Shown: piece after piece, positions 25,646 to 35,700 of the stretch | How the letters are laid out: each line of letters opens with the position of its first letter | How positions within the stretch are numbered: the stretch's first letter is position 1 | Source of the DNA: GCA-2686295 sp964402995 | GTDB lineage: Archaea > Nanobdellota > Nanobdellia > Woesearchaeales > GCA-2686295 | DNA: 64,000 nucleotides | Assembly: GCA_964402995.1 (NCBI GenBank) | Contig: CAYOEA010000004.1 | Coordinates: forward strand, 1-64,000 | Direction of reading: 5' to 3' | Notes under the pieces: generated by a model | The model's input: the letters and a program-made list of their open reading frames with translations, nothing else | Databases searched by the model: none | What the model was told of the DNA's origin: nothing | Position numbers and translations under genes: made by a program

Positions 25646-26854
25646 ATGATAAAACAATTCTTAATTTTAATCTTAATTACGCTTGTTGTAAGTAGCTTTG
25701 CCACTGCAATGGGTTTTGGAGAGACAGAAAAGGCATTCCACATATTTGAGCCAGGATTTACAAAAACTTACACTTATTATCTAATCCCGACTGTATCAAT
25801 ACCTATGAATTACACTCTAGAGCAAAAAGGACCACTTGCAGAGTATATACATGTAGAACCTGCCAATATGAAGTTTTATGATATTAAACTTGGAGAAAGA
25901 CCTGTAATCACTGCCAGAGTAGATTTTCCTGCAAGTATGAATCCAAATTCCATCGAACCAGGACTATATGATTCACTTATATATATGGAAGAAGAGACAG
26001 GAATTGGGGAAGGAAACTTTAAATTAAAAACAGGCGCAAACATACACCTCAAAACACTAGTATTATTTGATGGGAAATACTTATCAGAACCAAAATTAGA
26101 AGTTGAAAGTGTTAATGAATACAAACCAATAAACGCAAAATTATATTTCTTTAATTATGGAAGAGAAAGAATAAACTCAGTTTATGCAAAAATAGATGTA
26201 TATAATCAAAATGATGAATTAAAACTAAGTTTTCAAACAAATAGTATTTCTGCAGACTATACAGAAGAAGAAAAAGAAGTTAAAGGACAATCAAATGAAG
26301 GACTTGCAAGTGGAACATATAAAGTAAAAGCTACAGTTTATGCTGATGAAGAAATAAAAGAAACTGATTACGTAAAATTAAAAGTAGGAAATATGAGAGT
26401 TGACGTGAATAGTTACACAAATAAACTTGAAAAAAATAATATAAACTTATTTGAAATAGAAGTTCAAAGTTTTTGGAATGATCCATTAGATGATGTATAT
26501 GGAATTGTAACTATTAATGGAAAGGACGTAAAAACACCAACAACAGGACTTAATCCATGGGGAAGAACAACAATCTCAGCATATATTGATACTAGAGAAA
26601 TGCAAGAAGAAGAGCAAGATTTAACAATTAAACTTTATCAAGATGGAACACTAATAACAACAAAAGAAGGAACTATAAACCTAGTTGATAAAATAGAAGG
26701 AGAAAATACACCCTCTAACACGGCTGGGTTTTCAATAACTGATGAAAAAAAGAGCACATTAGATCCTATGACTTTAATGATAATTTTTGGAGCTATAATA
26801 ATAGTTCTAGCTATCTTTAACGTAGTATTAATGATGAGAAAAAAGAAAAAATGA
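25646..26854 (+). CDS. Exported NEW3/CARDB-like membrane protein
   Basis: A 402-aa protein with a signal peptide (ending FATAMG), three beta-sandwich domains and a C-terminal membrane helix (about 376-397) with a short basic end. The region FHIFEPGFTKTYTYYLIP, then PASMNPNSIEPGLYDSLIYM, parallels the protein at 23122, so they are paralogues. Each repeats the order signal peptide, sandwich domains, helix. The stop overlaps the start of the next gene (ATGA), so the two are cotranslated. Likely an anchored surface protein. Confidence 0.65.
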   Translation: MIKQFLILILITLVVSSFATAMGFGETEKAFHIFEPGFTKTYTYYLIPTVSIPMNYTLEQKGPLAEYIHVEPANMKFYDIKLGERPVITARVDFPASMNPNSIEPGLYDSLIYMEEETGIGEGNFKLKTGANIHLKTLVLFDGKYLSEPKLEVESVNEYKPINAKLYFFNYGRERINSVYAKIDVYNQNDELKLSFQTNSISADYTEEEKEVKGQSNEGLASGTYKVKATVYADEEIKETDYVKLKVGNMRVDVNSYTNKLEKNNINLFEIEVQSFWNDPLDDVYGIVTINGKDVKTPTTGLNPWGRTTISAYIDTREMQEEEQDLTIKLYQDGTLITTKEGTINLVDKIEGENTPSNTAGFSITDEKKSTLDPMTLMIIFGAIIIVLAIFNVVLMMRKKKK

Positions 26855-27267
26855 AATTATCAAAACTAATAATGATACTAGCAATCATAATATTGCTAAC
26901 AATAGGAATAAGCACAATAATATATTCAAATTACAAAGTAAAAGATGTAATGACCCTTGAAATGAGCACAGGAATTAGATTTGGCGGCATAGGAGTTACA
27001 AAAGATACAGACGGCTTAAGATTTGGAATGGCACCACCAGGAAGTAATCTGTCAAGATCAGTAAAGATTACTAACCCTTACGATAAATCAATCAAAGTAA
27101 GTATTGGATTCTACGGTGAAATGGAGAATATGACTCGAGCAGAGCCAAATGACTTATTATTAGGTCCAAATGAAGGCAAAGATGTCATGTTCATCACATA
27201 TTTACCACCAGGTGAAGAAGAGATAAATTTCACTGGATATACTAAGATTTTCTTTCTACGACCATAA
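26851..27267 (+). CDS. Small anchored exported protein with a beta-sandwich domain
   Basis: A 138-aa protein. An N-terminal helix (residues 5-27) is followed by a single outer domain with MAPPGSNLSRSVKITNPYDKS and LLLGPNEGKDVMFITYLPPG. These phrases fit a CARDB/NEW3-like sandwich in which extracellular strands lie around N-P-Y and G-P-N-E. It overlaps the previous gene by four bases. Probably works with the 402-aa protein at the surface; function unknown. Confidence 0.6.
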   Translation: MKLSKLIMILAIIILLTIGISTIIYSNYKVKDVMTLEMSTGIRFGGIGVTKDTDGLRFGMAPPGSNLSRSVKITNPYDKSIKVSIGFYGEMENMTRAEPNDLLLGPNEGKDVMFITYLPPGEEEINFTGYTKIFFLRP

Positions 27268-27269
27268 TT

Positions 27270-27277
27270 TTTATATA
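27270..27277 (+). promoter_or_regulatory. Predicted TATA box, gene at 27306
   Basis: TTTATATA followed by CTCGAG is centred 32 bp before the ATG at 27306. The box lies just after the stop of the previous gene. Confidence 0.45.
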
Positions 27278-27305
27278 CTCGAGAGTAGATTAAAAGTTAG
27301 AGTAA

Positions 27306-29255
27306 ATGAATAGAGATAGTTTCATTAAGTTTTTATTAATGCTTTTCCTAGTGTTAACAGTAACACAAGTAAGCTATTTGTATATTGGAACACAACATAT
27401 AGAGTACAAAATTCTAACAGCAGGAAATGCTGTATATAATGCTGAAGTTTCTATTGGAATTTGCGTAGATAAAGTTCCAACCATAATTAATACAACTTGC
27501 CCAACAAATATATCAGGAGGGCAAAATATTACTTGTAATTTTACCGCAAATATAGATTGGAATGTAACCTTCTTTAATAGCGATACAGGCGTACCGTTTC
27601 ATATGATAAATGATTCAACAGGGGAATTCAGAATTACAACTTTTGAAGGAGAAGCAGATAATCACTGTCATTTACTTGGAAATTATGAATTCTTTTTATG
27701 GGCTGACACAGATAATACTTGCGGGGAAGATGTTAATTTTTATATTTACCCCTTAGAAATATATGAAGAAAATGATGCACCAATATTTAATAAAACAATT
27801 CCTAGCATGACAATCTCAGCCGGAACAGACGTGGGATTATTTGATTTAAATAATTATTTCTATGAACGTGATTGTGGACAAGAATTAACATACAGTGCAT
27901 CAGCAGGAAGCCAAATATTTATAGTAATAGTTGGTACTGGAACATTTCTTGCACATTCTGATGTGTGTGGAATTAGTGAACAATTCACGTTTACTGCTAT
28001 TGATCCATACAATTTAACAACCACTAGCAATATTGTAACAATCGATACTACTTGCGAAGATGGACCAGAAGCAGCAGCCGCAGACAGCGGAGGAAGTGGG
28101 GGAAGTGGAGCTGGAAGTTTTTTACCAACCATTTTATGCACTTCATTATGGGAATGTACAGATTGGAATGAATGTAGCAAAAAAGGAGTACAAATAAAAA
28201 ACTGCTATGATGCTGGAGGATGTTCAGACAAAATATACACTTATTATCAAAATTGTACTTACCATGATCCTAATGATTGTATTGAAGAGTGGGAATGTAC
28301 TGCATGGGACGAATGTAGATATGATAATACTCAAACAAGAACTTGTACTGAATTAAGCGCATGTAACACAGAAAACAATCAACCCGCAATAATACAAGAT
28401 TGTACCTATATCCCAACATGTAATGACGGAATACAAAATCAAGGAGAAATAGGAATAGACTGCGGAGGACCATGTTTACCATGTGATACAATATATAGTC
28501 CCACACCTATTGAAAAAAAGATAATCCTTTCAACAGCGATGTTATTGGCTGCGTTCCTAATATTATCACTATTATTAGTCTATAAATATTTTCATAAAAG
28601 CGTTAATATATTCATATTGAGAATGATTCTAGGATTTATTGAAAAAAAGAAAAAGAAAATCCTACTAACAAAAGATAAAGCAAAGAAAATTCTTGATGAA
28701 TTAACAAAAATACAAAGAACAATTAAAAATGATAATCTAAAAAAGAAAGCAGCAGAATTAGGCATAGTAGGAAGAAAATTTATTGTTGCAATAACAGGAA
28801 TGGACTTAACTTTCACTAAAGAAACACTTATACTTAAACTTGAAAAGAAAAATAAAATTAAAGATGTCATGTCTAAAGTTGTATTATCCTTATTCTATAG
28901 ATTTAGATTCTTAGAAACTACTAAAGGAAAAGTATTCAAAAGTGATTTACTAATTACAATTGAGGAAATTAGAGAATTAATAAGAATGGTTAGTAATGTT
29001 GAAATAATTAATAAAGGAGTTGAAGTGAAAGAATTAGCCATAAAAAATAAAGACTCAGCGTCAGTTGTTATTAAAAAGCAAATATACAATACTTACATTA
29101 GTATGCATTTTGATAAATTAGAAGTAAGTAAGTTAAAATATACTGAATTAATGAAAGAATATGAAGATTTAGAAGATAGAGAAAAAGATTATTTCTACGA
29201 TGACTTAGTAAGAATGTTTAATGAGATAAAATATCTAGTTAGCATTTCTAAATAA
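27306..29255 (+). CDS. Surface protein with Ig/cadherin-like, TSP1-like and Cys-rich repeats, one helix and a cytoplasmic helical domain
   Basis: A 649-aa protein. Residues 1-28 are an anchor or signal. Two beta domains follow (one with NDAPIFNKTIPSMTIS, dystroglycan/cadherin-like), then a Gly-Ser linker near 262-270. Two TSP1-like units come next (WECTDWNEC, WECTAWDEC), then CNDGIQNQGEIGIDCGGPC, a motif common in exported proteins of these archaea. A membrane helix at about 407-427 precedes a 220-residue Lys/Glu-rich helical cytoplasmic domain. The form suggests an adhesin or receptor that signals inward; that function is inferred. It ends in a convergent T-rich spacer of 145 bp. Confidence 0.7.
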   Translation: MNRDSFIKFLLMLFLVLTVTQVSYLYIGTQHIEYKILTAGNAVYNAEVSIGICVDKVPTIINTTCPTNISGGQNITCNFTANIDWNVTFFNSDTGVPFHMINDSTGEFRITTFEGEADNHCHLLGNYEFFLWADTDNTCGEDVNFYIYPLEIYEENDAPIFNKTIPSMTISAGTDVGLFDLNNYFYERDCGQELTYSASAGSQIFIVIVGTGTFLAHSDVCGISEQFTFTAIDPYNLTTTSNIVTIDTTCEDGPEAAAADSGGSGGSGAGSFLPTILCTSLWECTDWNECSKKGVQIKNCYDAGGCSDKIYTYYQNCTYHDPNDCIEEWECTAWDECRYDNTQTRTCTELSACNTENNQPAIIQDCTYIPTCNDGIQNQGEIGIDCGGPCLPCDTIYSPTPIEKKIILSTAMLLAAFLILSLLLVYKYFHKSVNIFILRMILGFIEKKKKKILLTKDKAKKILDELTKIQRTIKNDNLKKKAAELGIVGRKFIVAITGMDLTFTKETLILKLEKKNKIKDVMSKVVLSLFYRFRFLETTKGKVFKSDLLITIEEIRELIRMVSNVEIINKGVEVKELAIKNKDSASVVIKKQIYNTYISMHFDKLEVSKLKYTELMKEYEDLEDREKDYFYDDLVRMFNEIKYLVSISK

Positions 29256-29400
29256 GACTTATTTGTTTATTTATTTATTTGAAAACTTAATTCTTTATTA
29301 AGATTATTTCTCAATGCAACTTAGACTAAAACCAATGCAAAATAAGTTGATGTAATTTTAATTCTATCAAATTTACTTTCAACAGTGATTAAGTAAATAA

Positions 29401-32208
29401 TTAATAAGCTCCAGAACCAAAACATTCAACCAGAGAATTATCAAGTCTAATTCCACAAACAAAATCATTGTCAGCATGAACATAAGAATAAGCATCATCT
29501 GAAACAAAAGAAGGATTATTAGAAAACATACCAAATCCGTTAGAAGTGCTCGCCCAACAAATAATTTTTGAATCACTAGATCTTAATGCACAAATATAAT
29601 GAATTCCACTCGATGTCTCCACTCCACCTGAGAATCTACCTGAAGCCTCACCTATACTAACATCTGAATAAGTAACACCTTGATCAGCAAAAATATCAGA
29701 CCTACTAACTTTATTTCCACGACAAATAAGTTCAGAATCTGAAGAACGAATACCACAAACTGCATCGTTATCAGCATTAATTGTCAAGAAAGAAGAAGTA
29801 TCATTAGTCAAAGTAGGAATATACATATTATTATCACCAAAACCAAAACCCATTTGACCATATCTATTATTTCCCCAACAAAGAACACGAGAATCACTAG
29901 AACGAATACCGCAAGAATGATAATTACCAGTACTAACAGTTGAGAACGATTCATTACTTGGAATCAACATTGGAATTTTCGAAAAACCTTGACCCTCTCC
30001 ATTACCTAATGAACCTTGATAACCGCTTCCCCAACAAAGAACACGAGAATCATTAGAACGAACACCACAAGTTGCACCACCCATACTAATAGATGAATAA
30101 GCGCTATCGTCACTAGTTAAAGTAGGAATTAAATTATTTGAATCTCTATCACCATCACCCATACGTCCAAAACGCCCATAACCCCAACAAAGAACACGAG
30201 AATCACTCTCACGAATACCACAAGCAGATGTAGCAGTTACACTAATACTAGAATAAGCATCTACATCGCTAGTTAGAACAGGAATATCACTACTTACTTC
30301 GCCACCATTACCTAAACGACCATAAGAACCGCCACCCCAACACATGACACGAGAATCGCTCTCACGAATACCGCAAAAATTACCTGAGTTACCATCAATC
30401 ATACTAAAAATAATTTCACCAGTATTATCTGGAGGAGGTGGGATATCACAAGTGAATAAACAATTGTTTTCAAAATCTCTTGTTACAACACTACCATCAT
30501 CACAAGTAAAAGTATCAAAATAACAACCGATAGTATAAGTTGGGACTAAAGCATCCTGATTATAACCATTACCAATGTGTCCAGCATGACCACTTCCCCA
30601 ACAAGATATGTGGCCATCAATATTTAATCCACAAGAATGATACCAGTTAGCACTAACATCAGAATAAGAAGAATTGTCAGAAGTTAAAGTTGGCGTATTA
30701 TAATGATTATCAAGAGTACCATCACCAAGTAATCCCTTATCAGAAGTGCCCCAGCATAAAACACGACCATCACTCTCACGAACACCACAAGAATGATGCC
30801 AAGAAGCAACAACATCAACATATGCAGAATCATCATTAATACCTACTGCATGATATTGATCACTACCCCAACAATGAATACGAGAATCGTTAGAACGAAT
30901 ACCGCAAGAATGATGAGTCCCTGCACTAACAAGAGAATAAGAAGAAGTATCAGTAGTCAAAGTAGGAACTAAATTACTTCCATAACCACCATCACCTAAT
31001 TTACCAAAAGGTCCACGACCCCAACAAAGAACACGAGAATCATTCTCACGAATAGCGCAAGAATGTTGATTGCCAACACTAAGATCCGAGAAAGAAGAAG
31101 TATCACTGATTAAAACAGGAACAACACTATTGGATTCATTACCAGTACCTAAATGACCACCAGCACCATCACCCCAACACAAAATACGACCATCATTTCT
31201 AAGTGCACAAACAAAACCATTTCCAGTACCAATACTCAAATAAGAAGAATTATCATCAATTAAAGTAGGATAACGTGTTGTTCCACCCCAACAAAGAATA
31301 TGACCATCAACTTCACGAATACCACAAGAGATAGAAGAATATGCATAACCTGCACTAACACTAGAATAAGCAGAAGTATCAGCTGTTAAAACAGGGTTTG
31401 GACTAGCAGCAACAAACCCATTACCTAAACTATAAGCGGAACCAGATCCCCAACACATAACACGAGAATCACTAGAACGAATAGCACAAGAATGATGCAT
31501 ACCAACACTAAGACTTCCTTCTTCAAAAGTATAACTTTCAGCAATAGGACCATTGCCCATAACTACAACAGTTTCTTCTTCATCAGAACCGATATTATTA
31601 TCACCACCATCAACGCCACCATTATCAGTGTCATTATCACCAATATCATCACCAGAATCAACATCAGAATCAACATCAGAATCAACATCAGAATCAACAT
31701 CAGAATCAACATCACCCTGACCAAAATCTTCAATAACTAAAGTAGTTTTAATCTGATAAACATCATCAGTCGCCCACTGAAAAGTTCTAACATCAAGCTT
31801 GTAAGCCCAAACATAAACGTCATACTCACCAGGAACTAAATTAGTAACTTGGTTTAAAGTTTCATAAGAAAGAATTCCAGTAACATTAGGATGAGTACTA
31901 TAAGCCACAGTCCAAAAATTAGTTTGCTGACCAAAACCATTAGAAACTTTATCACTAGTTTCCATATCGCCAAGATAAATGTTTTTATAACCAGCCCAAA
32001 TACCCTCAGGAAAAACTGCAAAAAATTCAACATCTTGATTTACAGAATTTAAAACTACAGGAGAAATCTGAACATCATCATTAGAAATAATTATAGTTGC
32101 ATCACCAACAGGAGCGCCAGGAAAGGGCGGCAACTCAACATCACAAGCAGTAAAAGTAAAAACTAATATTAACAAAATTGATAATAATAATTTATTCAAT
32201 AAACCCAT
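29401..32208 (-). CDS. Lipoprotein with two seven-repeat RCC1-like beta-propellers
   Basis: A 935-aa protein. The lipobox is LVFTFTACD, so mature Cys is at about residue 23. An N-terminal sandwich domain of 140 residues is followed by five DVDS repeats and an acidic Gly/Asp linker. Then there are 14 RCC1-like units, each with C-x-(I/V/L)-R...D-S/G-R-x-x-C-W-G-x-G. They fall as seven, a short Cys-containing linker (GCYFDTFTCDDGSVV, NNCLFTC), then seven more, which fits two complete propellers. Nearly every unit holds a cysteine pair. Family knowledge: such bacterial or archaeal RCC1 proteins are exported and bind proteins or glycans. The actual partner is unknown. Confidence 0.8.
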   Translation of the reverse strand: MGLLNKLLLSILLILVFTFTACDVELPPFPGAPVGDATIIISNDDVQISPVVLNSVNQDVEFFAVFPEGIWAGYKNIYLGDMETSDKVSNGFGQQTNFWTVAYSTHPNVTGILSYETLNQVTNLVPGEYDVYVWAYKLDVRTFQWATDDVYQIKTTLVIEDFGQGDVDSDVDSDVDSDVDSDVDSGDDIGDNDTDNGGVDGGDNNIGSDEEETVVVMGNGPIAESYTFEEGSLSVGMHHSCAIRSSDSRVMCWGSGSAYSLGNGFVAASPNPVLTADTSAYSSVSAGYAYSSISCGIREVDGHILCWGGTTRYPTLIDDNSSYLSIGTGNGFVCALRNDGRILCWGDGAGGHLGTGNESNSVVPVLISDTSSFSDLSVGNQHSCAIRENDSRVLCWGRGPFGKLGDGGYGSNLVPTLTTDTSSYSLVSAGTHHSCGIRSNDSRIHCWGSDQYHAVGINDDSAYVDVVASWHHSCGVRESDGRVLCWGTSDKGLLGDGTLDNHYNTPTLTSDNSSYSDVSANWYHSCGLNIDGHISCWGSGHAGHIGNGYNQDALVPTYTIGCYFDTFTCDDGSVVTRDFENNCLFTCDIPPPPDNTGEIIFSMIDGNSGNFCGIRESDSRVMCWGGGSYGRLGNGGEVSSDIPVLTSDVDAYSSISVTATSACGIRESDSRVLCWGYGRFGRMGDGDRDSNNLIPTLTSDDSAYSSISMGGATCGVRSNDSRVLCWGSGYQGSLGNGEGQGFSKIPMLIPSNESFSTVSTGNYHSCGIRSSDSRVLCWGNNRYGQMGFGFGDNNMYIPTLTNDTSSFLTINADNDAVCGIRSSDSELICRGNKVSRSDIFADQGVTYSDVSIGEASGRFSGGVETSSGIHYICALRSSDSKIICWASTSNGFGMFSNNPSFVSDDAYSYVHADNDFVCGIRLDNSLVECFGSGAY
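31654..31713 (-). repeat. Five tandem 12-bp repeats inside the RCC1 lipoprotein gene
   Basis: AGAATCAACATC (plus strand) is repeated five times with no mismatch and encodes five DVDS units on the minus strand. As the unit is a multiple of three, copy-number change would alter only linker length. Confidence 0.85.
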
Positions 32209-32502
32209 CCTCTTAATCAGTTATTAGAATAAAGAATATAAAAAGTTATTGATTAAAAAAAAATGATGATTTAGAAAACTTAATTTTTTCTTTTGATTAA
32301 ATCTTCCGATTTTTAGTTATAAATCTGTTCCAAATTAAGAATTAACTCACAAATTGTATTATGAAATTACTATCAATTTATTAATAATTTAAATGACAAA
32401 ATTTATATAGTGAAAACGTAAGTTATATAATTAAGATAAATTAGCACACTTATGCAACTTAGCTAAGTAAGATAAGTAAACTAAGTAACATAACTTATTA
32501 AA
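32209..32502 (+). promoter_or_regulatory. Regulatory region before the ribbon-helix-helix operon
   Basis: The spacer of 294 bp has a TATA box TTTATATA at 32402-32409 and a perfect 12-bp palindrome ACTTAGCTAAGT at 32457-32468. A run of TAAGT-type repeats (AAGATAAGTAAACTAAGTAAC) follows to the start at 32503. The predicted leader is about 70 bases. The palindrome and repeats could be operator sites for the two tiny proteins. The first 190 bp are AT-rich with nothing clear. Confidence 0.4.
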
Positions 32503-32640
32503 ATGGTAAATATCAACATAAAAATACCAGAAGAAGTACATAAAAAAATAAAAGTTAAAGCAGTATTAGATGACAGTACACTAAAAGATCAAGTTATAAC
32601 AATTCTAAATAAAAAATTCTCAAATAAAAAAAAATCCTGA
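32503..32640 (+). CDS. Tiny ribbon-helix-helix-like protein (45 aa)
   Basis: MVNINIKIPEEVHKKIKVKA is a basic strand with I-K-I-P, then a helix with H-K-K-I, and TLKDQVITIL forms a second helix. This is the plan of Arc/MetJ-type ribbon-helix-helix DNA-binding proteins. It is only 45 residues and followed one base later by a paralogue. Paralogy of the two supports real coding. Probably a DNA-binding repressor, possibly self-regulating through the palindrome upstream. Toxin-antitoxin antitoxins look alike, but no toxin is next to it. Confidence 0.6.
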   Translation: MVNINIKIPEEVHKKIKVKAVLDDSTLKDQVITILNKKFSNKKKS

Positions 32641-32641
32641 A

Positions 32642-32767
32642 ATGACAAACATCAATATAGAAATCCCGGATGAACTGCATAAAAATATCAAACTAGAAGC
32701 AGTCATGAAAGGAGTTACAATTAAAGAACTTATAATTAATACACTAAAAGAAGAGGGCAAAAAATGA
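32642..32767 (+). CDS. Tiny ribbon-helix-helix-like protein (41 aa), paralogue of the previous
   Basis: MTNINIEIPDELHKNIKLEA and TIKELIINTL parallel the preceding protein residue by residue. It starts one base after its stop. Its own stop TGA overlaps the ATG of the 1334-aa surface protein (ATGA), so translation is linked. Homodimer or heterodimer with its neighbour is expected of the fold. Binding site and target unknown. Confidence 0.6.
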   Translation: MTNINIEIPDELHKNIKLEAVMKGVTIKELIINTLKEEGKK

Positions 32768-35700
32768 ACGCTAAAACAATACTGGGAATATTAGTATTTG
32801 TTTTAGTAATAGCTACAATCGCCCAATCAATACAATTTGATCAAAACCCATGGCTCACAAATGCGAATAACGATAATATAACAACAACAAGAACATCAGA
32901 TAATATATATTGTAAATGGACTGCCCCTCTTGACGCGATAAGTGCAGATTTATTTTGGTACAAAGATAATGGAAGCGGGTTTGTTCCATATGCAAATATC
33001 ACAGGAATAGATCCACACCCAGGAGAAGTTTATTGGCCAAGTATAGATCATTATTTTTTAACAGAAGAAGATAATTGGAAGTGTACAGTCATTATTTACA
33101 ACTCAACTAACACAAGCATAAATGATACAGGGTCATCAGAAATATATGTAGGATACGATCCAAATGTATACACATCGCAAAATGAACTTGGCCCATATAT
33201 TCAATTAGACAGTTCTTATGATTTTGTTGAAGATAGAATTTATTATGCGATTTGGAATACAACAGTGCCAGATAGTGTAGATGATAACTACGAAGTTAGT
33301 GGAACAATGTGCACCGAAACAGAACAATCAACCCAAGGAGAAGCAACTTGTTATCCGGATAATGAAGATTTAGGATTAGATAAAAATATCTCATGGGATG
33401 TAAATTTAATATACTCATATAGACACAGCAGAGGAACACAAGAACACACAATAACATATACTATACTACCAGTTAATGATGCGCCAGAATTTAATGTGAG
33501 CGATATTACTAAAAATCAAACAGAAGGGTGGCACACACCAAATGCAACAATAATTTTTGTAGATGAAGAAGGAAACCCAGTCTATAAAGAAAACGTAAGC
33601 ATAGAAGTTGATGATGTAAGATTTAATAGTTTTTGCGATTATGAAATAAATGGTAATCAACTTGAATTTGATTGTAATTCAACAGAATTAGATGTGGGAA
33701 ATTATTCAATAAATATAACTTTAACAGATAATCCACCATTAGATAACGGGTTTGGATTAGTTCCTGCAACGTCAGTGAAAAAGAATTTTGTACTAAGAAT
33801 AACTAGAGTAAATCTTTTGCCAAATATAACAAGCATTAGCAATGATACAGCATATCAAGGAGATATGTATAGTTTAATCATAAACATTACAGACTATTTT
33901 GATAATACAACATTTAACGTAACCACAGTTCCAGGAGAATGCACAGTAGACAACCCATGGACAAACTTTAATGTCGCATCATTTGTTACAGGAAGTGGCG
34001 ACAATACCACAACTTATGGAATGGCTAATTGGACTGGAATCTTAACAAACTCACACATCGCATGTAGAAATTTGACCATAAGAGTAGAGGATCAAACAGG
34101 AGGAATGACCACTGAAAATGTTTACCTACCTATAATAAACGTTAACGATCCACCAAGAATAGAAAACTACAGCAACGGAATAAACATAATGAATTTGACC
34201 GCTTATTATTTAGCAGATTTTTATTATGAAATAAATGTTACCGACTTAGATTTACTTGTTGCAAACACAGAAGGAATAGATAATTTTACTGAAGCATTAA
34301 CATTTTCTTCAAGTACAGAATGGTTTAATGAACACATTGATTCAAATACAGGAATAATAAATTTTAGCGATATTAATCAAACACCAGACAATTACACTTT
34401 AATAATAACCGTATCGGATAATTATGAATTACCAGTAACAGATTGGGTGGAAATTAACTTTGAAATAAAACCAAATAACATGCCCTCATTTACAAGAGAA
34501 TTTTTCTTTAATGATAGTTGTTACGAATATGATGAACTAAATTATCCAAGTAGTTGTTATTTTAATTTAAGTAATTATATCTTTGATTTAGATTATCCAC
34601 TAGATAATATAACTAATATATCAGACGATTCAGATTTCTTTAATTTTACAAACGAAGGAATAATAGAATTTAATGCCACGCAAGAACTAGTTGGAATACA
34701 TGAATTCAACATTACAGCAAGAGATAGTAGAGGAGCCACGAACACAACTTTAATGACTCTATATATTAGAAATACAAATAATAAACCAAATATAACTTAT
34801 ATTTACGAACCAACAGGAGCAAATGGATTGTATTATAATAAAACATTACAAAATGAACTAGCAATAGAAGTATATGATTTAGATGAAAATTTAAATGTTA
34901 CAGACAATGTTAGCGATTTAAGATATAACTATGAAAGTTTAAGTTTTACATGGGTTGATAATGAACTAGGACAAAATTTATCAGAATATGTTAGCATAAT
35001 TAATAGAACCCTAATTATTAACACAACAAAATTAGTCAATGGAAGTTTACTTGCAACTGGATCATACAGCATCAACATAACAGTAACAGATAATTATTAT
35101 ATCTGGACAGGCGGACAAAACAATTCAGAAACAGATATGTACATTTTTAATTTTAATGTGAGTGCACAATCAGACAAACCAGAAATAACAGCAGTATACC
35201 CTTATGGAGTATTAATATTTGGAGAATATGGCAATGTAGACGACTGGTTAAATATTAGCGACGACACATATAACACACATCTAAGAATACGTGAAACAGA
35301 GAGTATATTTTTTAACGTGACAGTTAATGATTCAAATTCAGAGTCACTAAGTTACAACTGGTATTACGATAATGAACTACTCTTAAATAACACTATTAAA
35401 AATTTTAATTCTACAGTAAATATACATGCAGGAAACAAATCCTTAACATATGAGTTTGGATACTTTGAAGCAATGAATGTAAATGAAACAGATCATGAAT
35501 TAAGATTAGAAATTATAGATGGAGACGATGCAACTGAAACAGATGAATTCACTTGGTTAATTGAAGTAGTGGATTTTAATAGACCTATAGAATTTAGAGA
35601 TATTGATGATATAGATATAAACGGAGTTGTAACTAAAACAGGATTCCAATTATTCGAATGTGACAACCGAATGGGAATGTATGATCCAGATGCAGATCCA

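Noticed and set aside
31492..31740. Plus-strand frame with repeated N-I-R-I
   Set aside because: It is only the reverse of the DVDS repeat in the lipoprotein gene on the minus strand.
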